From NCBI RefSeq assembly GCF_900090265.1, contig NZ_LT607752.1:3658001-3722000 (forward strand): DNA of 64,000 nt, written 5' to 3'. Positions within the stretch are counted from its first letter, which is position 1, and each line of letters begins with the position of its first letter. Below the pieces are notes generated by a model. The model was given only the letters and a program-made list of their open reading frames with translations, had not been told where the DNA came from and ran no database searches. A program made the position numbers and the translations under genes. This document shows, piece by piece, positions 16,656-25,200 of this stretch. Origin of the DNA: Micromonospora rifamycinica. GTDB lineage: Bacteria > Actinomycetota > Actinomycetes > Mycobacteriales > Micromonosporaceae.

Positions 16656-17933
16656 CTACTGCGGCCGGGCCGACAGCACCCGGACGTCCAGCCCGCCGGA
16701 ACACCGCCGGACCACGGCCGCCACGCTCTGCTCGTGGCTCGTCTTCACCGGGTCGACCGTGAAGTACGCCTTGCGGCCCCGGCCGTGACGCACCACGTAG
16801 CTCTCGGCCGTGCCACCGGCCCACGGATCCCCGAACGTCTTGAGCACGTTGTAGATCGGGGTGTCCATGTCACTCTCGTCGGTGTAGAACATCACCAGGT
16901 CCTTGAACTGCACGTAGTGCGTGTACGCCCCCTCCTCGGTCAGGGTGGCGATGATCCCGGTGTTGTGCGCGTTGAGGGCCGAGTCGATCGTGACGGTGAT
17001 GGCGACGTACTGCGGGAAGGCGTGGATGGTCACCCGGTCGTCCCGGTACATCTTGGGCATCCCGTTCATCGCCGTATTGATCATGGTGGCGAGTTCGTCC
17101 ACGTCGACCCCCCACGGGCTGACGAGGGCCTGGGTCTGCGCCCAGGAGTGCAGGCCGGCCAGGTTGGAGTTGGCCTCCGGGTTCAGGGTGAAGGCCACCC
17201 CCACCTTGAACTGCCCGCCCTGCCACCCGGGCGCGTCCTCCCCCTCCACCAGGGGTTCCGCGAACCGGACCGACTTCTGCGTCCCGGTGGCCGCCACCGG
17301 CTCGTCGTCGTCGGATTCGGCATACCCGACCTGCCAGTCGAGATTGGATTCGTCGAAGCTGATCTGGTCGTCCTCCCGGTCGCTCACCTCCTCCTTGCCG
17401 TTGTCGTACCCGTGGGCCTCCTCCGCGAGATCCTGGCAGGAGGCCACGAAGGCGGGGATCACCTCGGGGGCGGACAGCGCCATGACGGCGGCCTGCTGCA
17501 CCTCTTCCCGCCAGAGTGCGAAGAGCTGCTCGTCGTCGCCCAACAATTCGGCCAGCACGGCGAAGTCGTCGTCGTTGCGGAGTTCGAGCGGCACGTCCGG
17601 GTAGCGTCGGGCGGTCTCCGCCAGGGCGGTGGCCATCGCCCAGTCGTCCCACGGCCGGGGCAGCTGGCGCTCGAACGTGTCCAGCGTCGCCCGCACGTCG
17701 TCGCCGTACCGGTAGGTGACCAGCAGGTACTCCAGGCTGCGGATCAGGTCATGGCGGTTCGGATGCAGCTGCTCGATCCATTGGCCGAACATCCGGGTGC
17801 CGTAGTCGCCGTCCAGGACGGTGGCGAACTCGACGGACCGGAAGTAGTCCGGACTCTGCGTGGCATCGTCCCAGTAGGTGTCTCGCCAGGTCATGACCGC
17901 TCTTTTCGCATCGGCGACAGTCGACCTGGCCAC
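16656..17933 (-). CDS. protein of unknown function, candidate member of the eCIS regulon
   Basis: 425 aa if started at GTG 17933; ATG 17894 (MTWRDTYWDDATQSPDYFRS) is an equally plausible start. I do not recognise the family. Residues 15-180 look alpha-helical and repeat-like (WIEQLHPNRHDLIRSLEYLL, LPRPWDDWAMATALAETARR). An acidic linker follows (EEVSDREDDQISFDE, about 195-225), then an alpha/beta C-terminal half rich in strands (YRDDRVTIHAFPQYVAITVT). There is no signal peptide or membrane segment. A copy of the shared eCIS motif lies 61 bp upstream of the GTG. A cargo or accessory role is possible but rests only on position and that motif. Confidence 0.7.
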   Translation of the reverse strand: MARSTVADAKRAVMTWRDTYWDDATQSPDYFRSVEFATVLDGDYGTRMFGQWIEQLHPNRHDLIRSLEYLLVTYRYGDDVRATLDTFERQLPRPWDDWAMATALAETARRYPDVPLELRNDDDFAVLAELLGDDEQLFALWREEVQQAAVMALSAPEVIPAFVASCQDLAEEAHGYDNGKEEVSDREDDQISFDESNLDWQVGYAESDDDEPVAATGTQKSVRFAEPLVEGEDAPGWQGGQFKVGVAFTLNPEANSNLAGLHSWAQTQALVSPWGVDVDELATMINTAMNGMPKMYRDDRVTIHAFPQYVAITVTIDSALNAHNTGIIATLTEEGAYTHYVQFKDLVMFYTDESDMDTPIYNVLKTFGDPWAGGTAESYVVRHGRGRKAYFTVDPVKTSHEQSVAAVVRRCSGGLDVRVLSARPQ

Positions 17934-17993
17934 CCTGCCCCGATACCTACCGGTACGGCATGCGACCGCCGGCCGTCTTAGGGGCAGTCACCC

Positions 17994-18009
17994 CTGCCCC
18001 CACGGGCAA
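17994..18009 (-). promoter_or_regulatory. shared eCIS motif upstream of the 425-aa protein gene
   Basis: Minus strand: TTGCCC-GTGGG-GGCAG, six bases, then CTGCC. It overlaps a hairpin-forming inverted repeat (GGGGCAG at 17981-17987 with CTGCCCC at 17994-18000). It lies 61 bp upstream of the GTG at 17933. Confidence 0.55.
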
Positions 18010-18128
18010 GCGCACCGTCACCGGCTGGAGCCCGCTGGCGCGGCCGGCAACCGTGGTGGGTCAGCGGCCGTTACCGCTGCGGCACACCTCAGCCCTGCCC
18101 CCCACCCCGGGGGAACGGGGATCCCGGC

Positions 18129-18722
18129 GTGGGCCAACATTCGTCCATGCCACTCGGTGTCCGGCAACACCCCGTCCCCTCGACCTGGCCGGAGCGCGCC
18201 ATCGCGGCGCTCGGCCTGCTGCTGCTCGCCGACAGTTTCCTCCCCTGGTACCGGTTGAGCTGGATGGTCAGCCGGTACGGCGGCGGACAGCCAACTCGAC
18301 ATGTCAACGCGGCTACGGCGTGGCACAGCTCGACCGGTTGGTCGCTGGCCGTGCTGCTCGTCGTCGCCGCGGCAGTCGGCTATCTGGCCTGCGGCGTCTT
18401 CACCAACAGGTGGCCGAGACTGCTGGCGCCTCTGCGCTGGCTGTTTCTGCTCGCCGCGACGGCAGGTCTGGCGGTGGCGATCGTCACCTGGTGGGCGATC
18501 CCGTCCGTGGAGGTCTCAGGCGGCTACGGCGTCGTCGCCGCTGACAGGCTCGCGGGTGGGGTCACGTTCGGCGACATCGTGCGTGACCGGCTCTACGACA
18601 GGGAGACGAACGTGACCTGGGGCTTCTACATCGCCGTGTTCGTCACGACCGCTCTGGTAGCGCTCATGCTCCTGGACATCGTTCGGCGGACTGGCCGCCG
18701 TACTGCCCCGACTCCCGGATAG
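18129..18722 (+). CDS. four-span integral membrane protein of unknown function
   Basis: 197 aa from GTG 18129; ATG 18147 is an alternative and leaves the membrane part unchanged. Four hydrophobic spans are visible: about 25-42 (AIAALGLLLLADSFLPWY), 72-90 (LAVLLVVAAAVGYLACGVF), 103-121 (WLFLLAATAGLAVAIVTWW) and 165-185 (GFYIAVFVTTALVALMLLDI). No catalytic motif is seen. It stands alone between the eCIS region and the tRNA and ends just before a strong hairpin terminator. Function not assignable. Confidence 0.75.
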   Translation: MGQHSSMPLGVRQHPVPSTWPERAIAALGLLLLADSFLPWYRLSWMVSRYGGGQPTRHVNAATAWHSSTGWSLAVLLVVAAAVGYLACGVFTNRWPRLLAPLRWLFLLAATAGLAVAIVTWWAIPSVEVSGGYGVVAADRLAGGVTFGDIVRDRLYDRETNVTWGFYIAVFVTTALVALMLLDIVRRTGRRTAPTPG

Positions 18723-18764
18723 GGCTAGAGGCTACGACGTGCGGCCGGAGGACATCGGCGTACG

Positions 18765-18793
18765 CCCCTTGCCACCGGTCCGGTGGCAAGGGG
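18765..18793. terminator. strong hairpin, probable bidirectional terminator
   Basis: Arms CCCCTTGCCACCGG (18765-18778) and CCGGTGGCAAGGGG (18780-18793) are perfectly complementary around a single T; the closed loop would really be larger. There is no U tract, which is common in actinomycetes. It separates the rightward membrane-protein gene from the leftward tRNA. Confidence 0.75.
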
Positions 18794-18932
18794 GACCGGG
18801 TAGCCGGGGACTGTCGCGGGGCCGTTGACGCCTCCTGTGGGTGGGCTCAGGGTGGCATGCCGCCGCACAGGTCGACCGATCAATGGGAGAGCATATTCGC
18901 AGGCCGGAGGGCACAACATCTGATCTAGGAGG

Positions 18933-19005
18933 TGCCCCCGGCAGGATTCGAACCTGCGACACACGGTTTAGGAAACCGATGCTCTATCCCCTGAGCTACG
19001 AGGGC
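18933..19005 (-). tRNA. tRNA-Arg (CCT)
   Basis: 73-nt cloverleaf on the minus strand. Acceptor arms are GCCCTCG and CGGGGGC (one T-G pair) with discriminator A; the T loop is GTTCGAATC. The anticodon loop TTCCTAA closes a CGGT/ACCG stem and gives anticodon CCT, decoding AGG. CCA is not encoded. The neighbouring sequence shows no integrase and no duplicated tRNA 3' end. Confidence 0.95.
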
Positions 19006-19299
19006 GCGAGCGCCTAGTCTAGCGACCTGCGGGTTCACCTGGGGTGGCAGGGAGTGGCCCACGTTCACCCACGGCACCCGGACCCCCGTTCGCCCAGCCC
19101 AGGACCACAGCTCGAGCACACGAACTCCCGTTTGCGACCGGCGGTCGGCTTCGGATTGGACCAACGGGCGTCTGTCGCAGGCACCCGTAGCGCAGGTTCC
19201 ACGACCACCTCGGAGACCGTTGGTTCCTCGCGCGCCTCGGCGCCCGATAGGACCGGCTGAGTAGGGTGGGTGGCTGTTCGCGTCCCGTGGAGGAGAACG

Positions 19300-20868
19300 A
19301 TGACGGCGCAGCCATCTCGACCGACGTTCGGGCTGGACGATTTCGGGCTGGACGACCGGATGCGGCTGTTCGGTTACGTGACAGCAGAGAACCGGTTCGC
19401 CTACCTGTGGCTGCTGCGGGCGTTCGACTCGGCACGGTCCAGCTACCACGTGGTGCTGCACACCTCCGACGTGGCCGCCGCACTGGCGGCGTTGCACGAG
19501 GTGGACGCCGACTGCCCGGATCCGGCCGGGTTGGAGTTGCCGCGGCTGCTCGATGCCCTGGTGGAGTGGGGGGTGCTCGACCGGGGGCAGGACGGTTCGC
19601 GGGCCACGACGCTGGCGGAGTACCGCAACCGGCACTCGGTGTACCAGTTCACCGAGGCCGGCTACCGCGCACACCGGGCGGTGGAGGCGGTGTTGTCGGC
19701 GAGCATCGACGACTCGACGTTGTCCCGGCTGGTCTTTGCCGATCTGCTGGCGGACCTCAATGCGCTCGCCGCAGCCAACGAGGCGGGGGACGCGGAGGAG
19801 GTCTACCGCAAGTTCAACCGGCTGGACCGGGCATTGGCCGACATCGCCGAGCGGGCCGCCCGCTTCTACCACATGCTGGGCGATCTGGGACGGACCAACG
19901 ACGTACGGCCGGAGGTGTTCCTCGCCCACAAGGACGCCCTGCTGGCTCACCTACGCGACTTCCACGACGAGTTGCAGCGGTACACGCCCCGGCTGCGCGC
20001 GGCGGTGTACGAGGTCGAGGCGACCGGGCTGGACCGACTGATCGAGGCCGCCGCCGAGGCCGACGAACGGCTTTTCCACACGCCGGTGCAGCGGCTGGAG
20101 GACTGGCGTCGGCGCTGGGCGGGGCTGCGGTCCTGGTTGGCGCCGCCGGGCCCGGAGCAGCCCAGCGAGGCGGACCGGTTGTCGGACGCCACCATCGCCG
20201 CGATCGGGGACGTCCTGGCCCTGCTGCGTCGGGTCACCGAGGCGCGACGCGGCGGGGTCAGCCGGGAGTCGCAGTTGCGGCACCTGGCTGCGTGGTTCAC
20301 CCACACCGGCACCCAGGAGGCCGCGCACGCCCTGTTCGACGTCGTGTTCGGCCTCGGCGCTCCACGCCACGTCGGGGTGGCGCACCCGGATCCGGAGGCG
20401 ATCGCCGGCCGGCTGTCGTGGTGGGAGGCGCCGGCGGTGGAGTTGTCCCGCACCCTGGTGACCACCGGCCGGGCACCGGGCCAGGGTCGGGGACGGCCGG
20501 CCCGGCTGGACCGGGTCGACGACCGGCGGCACCGGCTGCGTGGCGACCAGCTCGCCCGGGAGCGCCGGTTGGCCGACGCGGCGACGACGTTGGCCGCCGA
20601 GGGCATGGACGGTCACCAGTTGGACGGATCGCAGACCCAGGTCCTGCTGCGCCTGCTCGACATCGCACTGGCGGCCCGGGTGGGTGGCCGAACCGGCGTG
20701 CCGCTGGCAGCCGCCGCGCACGGCGTGCGGCTGACCCTCACCCCGACGCCGGGCCGGTTCACCACGGTGCGCACCGCCGAGGGCCGGCTGCATCTGGACG
20801 GGTACGCGCTGACGGTCACCGCCGCGCAGCACACCGCGGTCCGCCGTCCCGGGCTGGTGCCGGCGTGA
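19300..20868 (+). CDS. jetA: Wadjet type II component JetA (TIGR02677/DUF2397)
   Basis: 522 aa from ATG 19300, preceded by GGAGGAG. The N-terminus (RMRLFGYVTAENRFAYLWLL, then SSYHVVLHTSDVAAAL) and the repeated winged-helix and helical segments are typical of the TIGR02677 family. In type II Wadjet this is the kleisin-like or kleisin-associated subunit of an SMC-like complex that recognises and removes circular plasmid DNA. It is the first of four genes in the standard A-B-C-D order. Its stop overlaps jetB by GTGA, so the complex is probably translated in fixed ratio. Confidence 0.93.
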   Translation: MTAQPSRPTFGLDDFGLDDRMRLFGYVTAENRFAYLWLLRAFDSARSSYHVVLHTSDVAAALAALHEVDADCPDPAGLELPRLLDALVEWGVLDRGQDGSRATTLAEYRNRHSVYQFTEAGYRAHRAVEAVLSASIDDSTLSRLVFADLLADLNALAAANEAGDAEEVYRKFNRLDRALADIAERAARFYHMLGDLGRTNDVRPEVFLAHKDALLAHLRDFHDELQRYTPRLRAAVYEVEATGLDRLIEAAAEADERLFHTPVQRLEDWRRRWAGLRSWLAPPGPEQPSEADRLSDATIAAIGDVLALLRRVTEARRGGVSRESQLRHLAAWFTHTGTQEAAHALFDVVFGLGAPRHVGVAHPDPEAIAGRLSWWEAPAVELSRTLVTTGRAPGQGRGRPARLDRVDDRRHRLRGDQLARERRLADAATTLAAEGMDGHQLDGSQTQVLLRLLDIALAARVGGRTGVPLAAAAHGVRLTLTPTPGRFTTVRTAEGRLHLDGYALTVTAAQHTAVRRPGLVPA

Positions 20869-22256
20869 CCGCGGAGGCGGGGGTGCCGCGACCGGCGGCG
20901 CACCGGTTCGCCGTCGATGTCCCGGAGTTGGTGTTGGCGGACTACCAGCGGGCGGTCCGGCTGGTCCTGCGCCATCCGCTGATCACGGTGACCTGGCCCG
21001 ACGAGCGGGCGCTGCCCCGGGTGCGGCGATTCGCCGCCACTCTGCGCCGGGATCTCGCCGAGGCGTTCGGATATCGGCTGGAGCTACACGGTGCGACGGC
21101 CCGACTGGTACGGGCGAAGGACCGGCTCGACGGCACCCAGCCGGCGGTGTCGCGCACCGGGCGGCCGTTCGACCGGCAGCGCTACGCGTACCTGTCGTTG
21201 TGCCTGGCGGTGCTGGGCCGCGCCGGGATCCAGATCACTCTCAGCGAGTTGGCCGACTCGGTGGCCGGCGACGCGAACCGGATCACCGGCCTGGGGTTGG
21301 ATCCGGACCACGGCCCGGACCGGCGGGCGTTCGTGGACGCGGTCGGCTGGCTGGAGGAGCGGGGTGTGCTGCGGCTGGCCGACGGCTCCAGCGCCGCCTG
21401 GGCCAGTGACCCGGGGGCCGGGGAGGCGCTGTACGACGTGGCGCGGGACGTGGTGTTCGCGCTGTTCCGGCCAACCCGGGTGCTGCAGCACGTCGATTCG
21501 GTGTCGGCCCTGCTGGACCGGACGATGGGCAGCAGCGGCAACGCCGAGCGCCGGCAGGCGGCCCAGGCGGCCCGGCGGGCGGTGGTGGAGTCACCGGTCG
21601 TCTACCACGCCGATGTCGAGCCGGCGGTCGCCAACCATCTGCGCGGCTCCGCGCTCGCCGTCGACCTGGCCCGGCTGACCGGACTGCGGCTGGAACGGCG
21701 GGCTGAGGGCGTACTGCTGGTGGACACCGCCGGGTTCACTGCGGAGCGGTTCCCGGGCACCGGTTCGGTGGCACAGGCCGCCGTGCTGCTCACGGTGGAG
21801 ATGGCCGACCGGGTCGCGGATCCCGACGGCCGCCGGGTCAAACGGCTACCCCCGCCCGACGGGCACGCCCGGCAGCAGGCGCTGGCGAGCCACATCGACA
21901 CCGGCCTGCCCACGGCCACCCTGGTACGCCTCGACGCCGCCGGTCCGGACGAGCCGTGGACCGCCGAGGAGCGGGGTGACCACGACGAGGCCGACGGCGT
22001 CGGCCGGTTGCCGTTCATCACCGACAGCTTCCTACGTACCGCCGTCGGGGAGATCCTCCAGCGGTACGGGACCGCGTTCGGGACCCAGTGGCACGCCGAC
22101 CCGGACCGGCTGCGCGTCGAGGCGGTCGCGCTGCTGGAACGGTTCGGCGCGGTCACCGCTGTGCCGGGCGGGGTACTCGTCCGGCCGCTGGCGGGTCGGT
22201 ACCGCCACACCGTCGCCACGGTCAAGCCCCGCGTCACCACCGAGACCCTGTTCTGA
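20865..22256 (+). CDS. jetB: Wadjet type II component JetB (TIGR02678/DUF2398)
   Basis: 463 aa from GTG 20865, in GTGA overlap with jetA. The sequence (YQRAVRLVLRHPLITVTWPD; RYAYLSLCLAVLGRAGIQIT; HADVEPAVANHLRGSA; PFITDSFLRTAVGEILQRYG) fits the TIGR02678 family, built from winged-helix modules. In the Wadjet complex it acts as a KITE-like partner beside JetA on the SMC arms. It starts well inside a longer open frame; the GTG is chosen for the coupling and for family length. Confidence 0.92.
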   Translation: MTAEAGVPRPAAHRFAVDVPELVLADYQRAVRLVLRHPLITVTWPDERALPRVRRFAATLRRDLAEAFGYRLELHGATARLVRAKDRLDGTQPAVSRTGRPFDRQRYAYLSLCLAVLGRAGIQITLSELADSVAGDANRITGLGLDPDHGPDRRAFVDAVGWLEERGVLRLADGSSAAWASDPGAGEALYDVARDVVFALFRPTRVLQHVDSVSALLDRTMGSSGNAERRQAAQAARRAVVESPVVYHADVEPAVANHLRGSALAVDLARLTGLRLERRAEGVLLVDTAGFTAERFPGTGSVAQAAVLLTVEMADRVADPDGRRVKRLPPPDGHARQQALASHIDTGLPTATLVRLDAAGPDEPWTAEERGDHDEADGVGRLPFITDSFLRTAVGEILQRYGTAFGTQWHADPDRLRVEAVALLERFGAVTAVPGGVLVRPLAGRYRHTVATVKPRVTTETLF

Positions 22257-22267
22257 GGAAGTCGATC

Positions 22268-25200
22268 GTGATCGAGCAACGCGCCGTCCGCCGGTTCGCC
22301 CCCACCCGGGCCGGGATCATCAACCTGTGGGACTACCGGGACGAGGAGTTCAGCTTCGTCGACGGGTGGCTGGTGCTGCGCGGACCCAACGGATCCGGCA
22401 AGACCAAGGCGCTGGAGGTGCTGTTCCCGTTCGTCCTCGACGGGCGGATCGAACCGCGCCGGCTCAATCCGTTCGCCAGCGAGGACCGGACGATGAAGTC
22501 GAACCTGCTCTACCGGGGGCAGGAGGTCACCCACGCGTACGTGTGGATGGAGTTCGGCGACGGCGAGCGGTACGTGACCGTCGGCATCGGGTTGCGGGCG
22601 CACCGGCACGTCGACCGGGTCACCCGCTGGCACTTCGTGGTCGACGGGCGGGTCGGGGTGGACTTCTCCCTGCTGGACGCCGACGACCGGCCGCTGACCC
22701 GCCGCGACCTGATCGACCAGCTGGGCACCGAGGCGGTGCGGGACTCGGCGGAGGACTACCGTCAGCTCGTCGACGCCCGGCTGTTCGGGCTCGGCCCGGC
22801 CCGCTACGAGCAACTGCTGGACCTGGTGCTGACCCTGCGCAAGCCGCAGCTGGCCAAGGACCTCAACCCGGTCGAGCTGTCCCGCACGCTGCAACGGGGG
22901 CTGCGCCCGGTCGAGGACCACCTGCTGGTGGAGGCTGCCCGCTCGTTCGACGACATGGAGGCGGTCGCCCGTACCCTCGAAGGACTGGTGGCGGCGGACG
23001 TGGCGACGGCCGCGTTCCTGACGGTCTACTCGACCTATCTGCGCACCCACGCGCGGGCGGCCGCCGACGCTCTGACCGCCCGCCGCGACGCGGTCGCCAC
23101 CCGGTCGACCGCACTCGGCGACGCCCACCACACGGCCGACGCGGCGGCGAAGGCGGAGTCCACGGCGGACGAGCGACTGCGGGCTGTCGAGGGCGAGCCC
23201 GGACGGCTCCGCGCCCACCTGGACAGTCTGAAAGCCTCGGCGGCCTACCAGTCCCACGAGCAGCTCGCCGACCTGCAACGGCACGTGCACGACCTGGCCG
23301 AGGCGGCCGGCCGGGCCGACGAGGCCGTCGTCGCCGAGGAGAGCGCGGCGGCGCGGCGGCGTGCCGAGTCAGAACGGGCGACGGTCGCGGCTCGGGACGC
23401 GCGGACGGCCGCTGACCGGCTCGCCGCCGATCTCCTGCTCGACGCCGGGGCGGCCGGGATCACCTGGAGCGCCGACGACGCCGCCCCGGACGACCTGGCG
23501 GCCCGGATCACCGCGCGGGTCGCCGCCCGCCGCGACGACCTGCGCGCCGTCCGCGCGCAGGTGGCGCGGCACGACCAGGCCGACCGGGACCACGCCCGGG
23601 CCGCCGCCGACGTGGCCGGCGCCACGGCCGCCGCCGCCGACGCCGAGCAGGCCGAGCGGCACGCCGAGGACGCCGTCGCGGAGGCCCGCGCCCGGCTGCG
23701 CGCCCAGCTCGAGCAGTGGGCGCAGGGCAACGCCGGGCTGCTGGCCGACATCGCGCGCCCGGACCTGGCTGCCGGGCTGGTTGCCGCCGTCAACACCACC
23801 GGCGAGCCGGGTGCGCGGACCCTGCGCGAGGTGTACGCCGACGCCACGGCCACCGCGGTGGCCCATCGGCGGGACCGGCTCGCGGCGCTGGCGGCGCAGC
23901 GCACGGCGCTGGCCGACAGGCGGGCCGAGGTGGCCGCCGAACGGGACCGGATCGCCGCCGAGCACGACGACGCGCCACCCGCCCCGGTGACCCGGCCCGC
24001 GCCACGCACCGGCCGTTCCGGCGCACCGCTGTGGCGGCTGGTCCGTTTCGCCGACGGGGTGACCGGCGCGGACGCGGCGGCCGTCGAGGCGGCGCTGCAC
24101 GCGGCCGGGCTGCTGGACGCCTGGCTGCACCCCGACCCCGGGACGGCGACGACCGCGCTGGCCCGCGACGACCTCGACGGTTACCTGCTGCCGCTGCCGC
24201 CGCACCGGCGGCCTGCCGGGGCCACTCTCGCCGACGTGCTGGCCCCCGAGGAACAGGACGACGTGCCCGCCGCGCGGATCATTGAGGTGCTCGCCTCGGT
24301 GGCGCTGGCCGACGTGACCACGCCCGACGCCTCGCCGGTCACCATCGGCGTGGACGGCCGGTACGCCCAGGGCATCACCGCCGGCCGGTTCGCCAAGACC
24401 TCCTGCGAGTACATCGGCGCGACCGCCCGGGCCACCCGCCGCGCCGCCCGGGTCGCCGAGTGCGAGCGGCTGCTGGCCGTCATCGACGCCGACCTCGGCG
24501 CGGTGGACCGCGACCGGGCGTCCGTCGAGGCGCTGCTGGCGGCGGTGGATGCGGCCGCCGCGCAACTCCCGGCCCCCGCGCCGGTCCACACCGCGCTGCG
24601 CGAGCTGGACCGGGCCGCCGCGACGCTGCGCGCCCGGCAGGAGGCCAGCGCGGCCGCCGCCGCCCGCCTCGACCAGGCCCTGGCCGAGCGTGCCGCAGCA
24701 GCGGCCGCGCTGCGCCGGAGCGCGGCCGAGCGGTCGCTGCCGGTCGACCGGCTCGACGACACCGCCGAAGCGGTGGGCCGCTTCGAGAAGCGAGGGGTAC
24801 GTCTGGAGGGCGGGCGGACGGCCGCCGCGCGTGCCGCCGAGCAGGAGGACCAGGCCCGGCAGCGGCACGACGAGGCAGTCGACCGGCTCACCGCCGCGGC
24901 GGAGACCGCACGCACGGCCCGGACCCGGCACCAGGAGAAGGCGGAGGCGTACCGGACGTTGCGCGACAGCGTGGGCGCCGACGCGGAACGGGTGCTGGCC
25001 GACGTGGCCCGAACCGCCGACGCGATCATCGAGGCGGAGCAGGCCGTCGAGCAGGCTCGCACCTCACTCGGTGCCGCCCGGGAGCGGCGGGTCGCCGCGC
25101 TGACCCGGGTGGAGCTGGGTGAGCAGGCCCTGGTTGCCGCCGTTGCCGAGGCGCAGCACGATGCCCAACGGCTGCGCCCGTACGCCCAGCCGGATCTGCT

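Noticed and set aside
19006..19299. Clear Wadjet promoter
   Set aside because: I looked for paired -35/-10 elements before jetA and found nothing convincing, so none is annotated.
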